Assembly (NCBI GenBank): GCA_958450325.1 | Contig: OY288246.1 | Location: 41,841,619 to 41,905,618, forward strand | DNA: 64,000 nucleotides | Direction of reading: 5' to 3' | DNA from: Agrostemma githago | Lineage: Eukaryota > Streptophyta > Magnoliopsida > Caryophyllales > Caryophyllaceae | In this document: positions 60,701 through 64,000 of the stretch, piece by piece | Position numbering within the stretch: position 1 is the first letter of the stretch | Layout: each line of letters opens with the position of its first letter | Program-made: the position numbers and the translations under genes | Notes under the pieces: model-generated | The model's input: only the letters and a program-made list of their open reading frames with translations | Database searches by the model: none | Told to the model about the DNA's origin: nothing

Positions 60701-60960
60701 CCATGCTAAGCTTCTTAGACGCCTTTTCAGGCTACCACCAAGTGTACTTGTGGCAGCCAGACAGGGTGAAGTGTGCGTTCATCACTAGCTCGGGCACTTA
60801 CATGTATAAGATGATGCCCTTCGGGCTCAAAAATGCAGGGGCTACGTACCAGCGGTTGGTTGATAAAGTGTTTGAGAAACAAAAAGGTAGAAACATTGAG
60901 GCTTACGTTGATGATGCCATCGTAAAAAGCAAGGAAGACAGGGAGCATCTGACAGACTAA
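57724..60960 (+). CDS. gypsy gag, protease and N-terminal RT ('half A', 1,078 aa)
   Basis: N-terminal basic/Pro-rich region (1-300). Gag domain about 305-460 (KMPTIKFDGTTDPEDHL, FLEQYAG, REYLRRFDLSYQQ). Zinc-knuckle-like C552-x2-H555-x4-H560-x4-C565. Aspartic protease DTG at 684-686. RT with the first catalytic Asp D999 (FLDAFSGYHQ) and YVDD at 1061-1064. The protein ends eleven residues after YVDD, in EHLTD, and the TAA at 60958 belongs to a joined 23-nt patch. Thumb, RNase H and integrase are absent, but the next expected residues (LQETFNSL) open the half-pol frames of units 1-3. Start: first ATG after the PBS leader. Gag and protease could function; RT is incomplete. Confidence 0.92.
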   Translation: MPEIVDDSAGAGPTVPPVTPLYGMPLLERVPPATILGVEGTNPFGGPNIAVTPELGARPGRALNLTPAQMAQAAAFFSAMLDQEFTPEDLVGRVASAPRQPSPVSRDEAGGTRRTATRNAQRKARRTAQVYTHVQRRITTDKPGSPAQQAVSIHTTESASGRQGGLSQGLQERMKPREPVSKRLGERPGGVFSRLTPAAKEQSAPGLSQSLQSRLNRGQPLESRYHQGENLCHSQRKRPRQTSSGTEDEAASRPPPRHRSPSARKPTHRQWESHGNQSGESRSRLVGRPTKTPLHPEVQEYPIPKIKMPTIKFDGTTDPEDHLAAFESHMGMYDVDDAIWCKVFPTTLVGLAQGWFRDLRQGSIRFFIELAEIFLEQYAGNKRRRLTRFDLMTLKQKKGESVREYLRRFDLSYQQVREIDDSTAAYALTISLLPGEMKNQMIRAQPETLAMARKIAEGFILQEEFHGLTDTPAGQTKPQGGPQGGRGRGEPGKQKEEGDTPKKERPVYQPRFNSYTTLNKSRAEIFELEKETAKWNRPSKPRSPKGDPKKFCTFHDCIGHTTEECRHLKDEIEKLIRNGWLANYAAKNKSQKEVSEKPEGSVQNRMVIHVISGGTEGQLSRRSQKRQMRELRNQICYAEKEGSPKGVTLSITPNDAGRVIYPHSDPLVLSLEISNHIVRRCMVDTGAYTNLLYKDAFEKMGLEKRHLRPAPGSLYGFSGAGVLPMGLIDLPVTFGEGSAARNVRATFVVVDARSAYNALIGRATLDEIEAAISIRALTIAYITDFGLEGKIRGDQESARQCYSVALQEHERDRKGKRKADSSPCREGEVPVEHPTPDRLEPGGESMLVDLEPGRQVLVGTGLEESYQAKLVKLLRENKDVFAYSADEMPGVDPSCIVHKLNVSMDARPVKQKKRNMSAEKDAAIKEEIDKLLKADFIEVCDYPEWLANVVMVKKSSGAWSMCVDFTNLNKACPKDCYPLPRIDQLVDATSGYTMLSFLDAFSGYHQVYLWQPDRVKCAFITSSGTYMYKMMPFGLKNAGATYQRLVDKVFEKQKGRNIEAYVDDAIVKSKEDREHLTD

Positions 60961-60980
60961 CAGGGGGGGCTCCCCCTATA
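60958..60980. other. 23-nt patch between broken RT and tRNA copy
   Basis: AACAGGGGGGGCTCCCCCTAT matches the palindromic element at 23956-23978 (AACAGGGGGGTCTCCCCCTAT) at 20 of 23 positions. It probably came from the element's own 3' region. Confidence 0.6.
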
Positions 60981-61018
60981 CCACGTGGTCGTGGGTTCGA
61001 TCCCCACAGACGGCGCCA
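60981..61018 (+). other. 3' half of primer tRNA (38 nt with CCA) captured in DNA
   Basis: Read in order: anticodon-stem 3' strand CCACG (positions 39-43), variable loop TGGTC, T-stem GTGGG, T-loop TTCGATC, T-stem CCCAC, acceptor AGACGGC, discriminator G, CCA. The preceding base A would fit position 38, but the anticodon loop does not continue. Plant nuclear tRNA genes do not encode CCA, so this came from mature tRNA by reverse transcription, not from a tRNA gene. Most likely tRNA-Lys(UUU); tRNA-Asn is possible. Confidence 0.8.
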
Positions 61019-61021
61019 AAT

Positions 61022-61699
61022 TGTTCCGGTTACGGAAACAATTTACCCGGCCTAGAATCCGGGCAGCGTAGTTGAATTGATGATGGATAATTAGTCGCTT
61101 GATTCTCTAGATCTCCCATTCCTCTCACTCTTGAAATCGGACTTTCCCGGCGGAAGATGGCTTGCTCCCTGCACAATAAACGCACAGGGCCTCGGAGGTT
61201 GTCCGAGGAAACCCTCTCCGATGCCTAAGTTAGTCCGTGAAATGCCTTGACGTACCTAGCTCGTGAGGAACTAGGTGGCGTTTTAAGAGTAAGAGTCTAG
61301 AGAGAGAAAATCCAACCCCTTTCATGTGGGAAATGGAGAGGTATTTATACCTTCCCACAAGAGAGAGAAGAGGAAGAGGAATGGTTGGATGGGAGAGTGA
61401 CAAGTGGCGGCTTCTCATCCATCCATTCCCAATTACCTTAGGCAAAATGACGAGAGGGCCCCTGGGATCCCGGCCCTGTTGGCCGGGGTCCTTCCCAGGG
61501 CAGACGGTCTCCAGGCAGGGGCTGCTAAGCCCTGGCAGGCTGGGTTGGGCTGCGCTCTCAGCGGCTGACGGCCAGACTTTAGCGCTTTCATGCTTTGCTC
61601 TTGGTCCTTGCTGGGGGCTTGTCTTTCGACTCTCTGACAGGAATCGTCTCGGGGCCTGCATAGCAGGCAGTGGATTGACAGGCGGCCCACCCCCAATCA
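61022..61699 (-). repeat. LTR 6 of the array (678 bp), right end of the block
   Basis: Minus orientation; the outer end TGATTGGGGG at 61699 is followed by unrelated AT-rich DNA (TGAGTGAAATG). All other LTRs are followed there by ATTGGCCCTCG, so this is a genuine boundary. The LTR pair around half A is therefore inverted (LTR 5 +, LTR 6 -). Confidence 0.85.
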
Positions 61700-62803
61700 T
61701 GAGTGAAATGTAAAAAAATAGCATTTCTAACGAAATTAACATTTTATTATTATCGTCGTTATCGTAAATTTAATATATTTCTAAAATTCGTTACCCAAAA
61801 TATAAATAAAATATAATAAGGAAATCGAGTTAAAACTATAAATTTTAGAAAAGAGATGTTTTAAGAAAATGATATCAAAATTAATTGAGTCGACGAACTT
61901 TATAAATGAAATGAAATTTACGAAGAATTCAAATTATTTTTTCAGATAGTTTTTTATTAATAAATAATATGGATTTTAATAAAAATAGTCAATTGGAAAC
62001 AAATAGGAAATTATTAGTGAAAATTGTCTCGACAAAAAATATATTTAAAACAAAATCGACTATTTTCTCATTTATTAGAACAAATTGTAAAACGAAAACT
62101 AATTTATTAACAAGTATACAAATTTCGATTAAAATATAAAAATACGATTTTTAAGTGAAAATTATAAATTAACAAAACTTGATGAAATATGAAATCGTCA
62201 TTATTTAGTTACTAGTGTCACGATAACCAACAAAATATTATAACGATCGTAAGTAATTAAATTACTAATAATTTATGAAACAAAATCGAAAACTTGTAAA
62301 ATATTTATAAGGCATACGATTTAAAATTAATATAATTAGCAAATAATAAATAGCTAAAATTAGGAAAACCGAAGTAAGAATATTTACTACATACTACTAC
62401 TCAAACATACGATATAAAATCGAGTAACGTCCTAAAGTTACCTTGAGCTGATAACCAAGACGAACACGTACTCGTCCTTGATCAGTCCAAACTCCAAATT
62501 GTTAGTAACGTCTTTAAGCTCCAAGATGAAGAATCATTAGTCTTCTCGGCACGCTCCACCACGGAAATCGAGAAGACAAAACAAAGAATGAGACAAGAGT
62601 GATCGACACAAAATAGAAAGGACATTGATGTGTCAAACAGGATCCCGAAGGCTGCACTTAATAGGGTCGAATACGAGGATGAGAATTGTCTCGAAAGTGA
62701 CGAAACAAAGAAGAATTAAGTAGCCGCAGGAGCTACGCACAAACTAACAGTAACATCACGCATGAATATCGAACTAGATGGCATCTCTAAATTGATTCAT
62801 CGA
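61700..62803. other. AT-rich right flank, no gene recognised
   Basis: Long AT-rich stretch without a credible ORF to about 62400, then mixed sequence. Nothing matches the array or the other elements by eye. It could be LTR or UTR of a further element. Confidence 0.5.
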
Positions 62804-63740
62804 TCAGCAACTAGGGAAAGACATTATGACACTAGCAGCGGACTCGGTACTGAAACAGTAGCAGTAGCAAAAGAATAGCATCACTAGCAGCGAAAAGATG
62901 CAGATGAAGAAGAAGGGAAGAGAACAGATGAGTAGAAACAAAGAATAGCAACAAGAGGACAAACAAAACGGCAGCATCGTCGATCCAAAAGAACGACTGA
63001 CCGACAAACGCAACAAGAGAAATGAGATGAACAAAACAAAGAAGAAGAACGTGGTGAAACGGACAGCAGTAGATGGAACGACACAAACAACAACATCAAT
63101 TTGAGAAAATGAAATGAAGATTAAGAAGAAGGAAACAGAGGAACTATAAATTGAAACGACAAAACGAAAGGAAGAGGAAGAGACGAACAACAGCATACCA
63201 ATACCCACAACAGTAGCAGCAGAAAGAATGGAAAATAAAAAGGGAATGAAGAAGGTGGGATACGAACAGCAGTAGCAGTACCTTAACAATAGCATAACGC
63301 AGCAGCAGCAGCCAATAGCCAGCGGAGACATCAGCACAGGCGTAGCAGCAGCAGCAAAGAAAACGATGAAGGAAGGAGAAGAAGAAACGAAGAAGAAGAG
63401 GGATACAAACAACATACATACACGAAGAACAGCAAGTTAGAAGGCATGATACGAAAACGTAGCAGCGGCAAAAACGAAACACGGCAGTAGCGAGCATCAA
63501 GACAGAGGAAAACAGAGGGGGTCGGTGGATGAAGATAGTTGCTGGTGAAAAGGAAAGGGGAGGTGAGTGTGCGAGCGTTAATAGCGAAGGAAAAAAAAGA
63601 AAGGTGTGAAGAAGAGATGAATGAAGGGGGGGTTGAACGTGTATGACAGGGGGAGTGAAACGGTGGATTAATAAGTGGGAAGGGGGAAGGAATTGGCTGA
63701 AGTTGAAGTGGGTAAAACAAAAGATAAGGATCAATTAAAT
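62804..63740. other. purine-rich, low-complexity tract
   Basis: The plus strand is dominated by A and G with GAAGAAG and CAGCAG runs (for example 63300-63420). Long minus-strand ORFs here translate to Phe/Ser/Leu/Val-rich low-complexity text and look like by-products of composition. Confidence 0.6.
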
Positions 63741-64000
63741 GAATCGGCCGGGTATGTGACGAATTCCGCAACGATAGGTTGACTGACCCCTGAATTGAAT
63801 TAAAACTAGCTAATAAAATTAATAACTAGTTGGACCGTCAAATAAAATGAGTAAATAAAATATTCGAGACAAAAACAAAGCTTATAAATAGGTAGACGAT
63901 GAAATGATATTTCCCGAATAATAATAAATTTTCGATAAAGTGAATTAAATTGATTTCTCGAGGAAAGGAAATAATTATTTTGACGGAACTTAAAAATAAT
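63741..64000. other. AT-rich end of window, no gene recognised
   Basis: AT-rich, no ORF, and no recognised repeat boundary. Confidence 0.5.

Larger units (their letters stand above)
20431..61699. mobile_element. 41-kb rearranged array of a Retand-like (Tat lineage) Ty3/gypsy element
   Basis: Six near-identical 678-bp LTRs, three copies of a C-terminal half pol, five copies of ORF2 plus two inverted pieces, and one gag-protease-RT half occur in one block. Left boundary: truncation inside ORF1 at about 20431. Right boundary: LTR terminus at 61699. The orientation of LTRs is -, -, -, -, +, -. Family placement rests on two LTR-antisense ORFs, the second RNase H before integrase, GC-rich tandem repeats in the 3' region and PBS TGGCGCCGTCTGTGGGGA. 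Confidence 0.85.

Noticed and set aside
60961..61018. A tRNA gene
   Set aside because: Only the 3' half is present, there is no D-arm or complete anticodon loop, and CCA is encoded directly next to an LTR. It is a reverse-transcribed primer fragment.
20431..61699. Host gene cluster with tandem duplication of ORF1/ORF2 as plant genes
   Set aside because: ORF1 and ORF2 always lie between LTRs and opposite pol, in the relic as well, which fits element-borne antisense ORFs.
62804..63415. Membrane protein of 203 aa on the minus strand
   Set aside because: Phe/Ser/Val/Leu-rich low complexity caused by purine-rich DNA; three overlapping frames show the same kind of text.

Overview
The window is plant nuclear DNA made almost entirely of LTR retrotransposons. 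There is no host gene I can recognise, no rRNA and no tRNA gene. A flowering plant is indicated by four element types: Ogre/Tat-like gypsy, Athila-like gypsy, Angela/Tork-like copia, and a gypsy element with two LTR-antisense ORFs plus a second (archaeal-type) RNase H, as in Tat-lineage Retand-like elements. The species cannot be named from the sequence.

Layout. (1) 1-4833: minus-strand Ogre/Tat-like element (partial gag-like ORF, leader, PBS, 2.1-kb 5' LTR). (2) 4834-6267 and 15475-18075: an old, decayed copy of the same family as the later array (ORF1 relic +, ORF2 relic +, pol relic -), split by (3) a young 9,207-bp minus-strand Ty1/copia element at 6268-15474 with 1,308-bp LTRs and a CCAAC target duplication. 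(4) about 18076-20430: Athila-like LTR with a 20-bp tandem repeat, PBS and truncated gag. (5) 20431-61699: a 41-kb complex array of a Retand-like element. (6) 61700-64000: AT-rich, then purine-rich DNA with no gene recognised.

The array. Three units of about 7.83 kb are joined head to tail and share single 678-bp LTRs. Read on the minus strand each is LTR-PBS-C-terminal half of pol (RT end, RNase H, second RNase H, integrase)-GC-rich 127-bp repeats-antisense ORF2-antisense ORF1-LTR. Gag, protease and the catalytic half of RT are missing; the PBS is fused directly to mid-RT. The missing half lies at 57724-60960 on the plus strand and stops at the codons where the other half begins, so one polyprotein has been split into two complementary halves. 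The old relic at 15690-18075 is continuous across this point, so the split is derived. Two further units are rearranged by fold-backs, producing a palindrome with arms of about 4.46 kb (48162-52619 and 53186-57645) and a smaller one of about 1.26 kb.

The most unusual signal is at 60981-61018. Next to a minus-strand LTR and PBS, the sequence continues through 38 nt of the primer tRNA including its CCA end, reaching the 3' side of the anticodon stem. It looks like plus-strand strong-stop cDNA that read through m1A58 and stopped at the modified anticodon loop, and it is joined by a 23-nt patch to the broken RT. ORF1 and ORF2 have their own TATA boxes, ORF2 also a G-box, and both are conserved in the decayed relic. 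They are transcribed against the LTR/pol direction, so sense/antisense and hairpin RNA from this locus is plausible. All coordinates and comparisons were read by eye; no alignment program was run.
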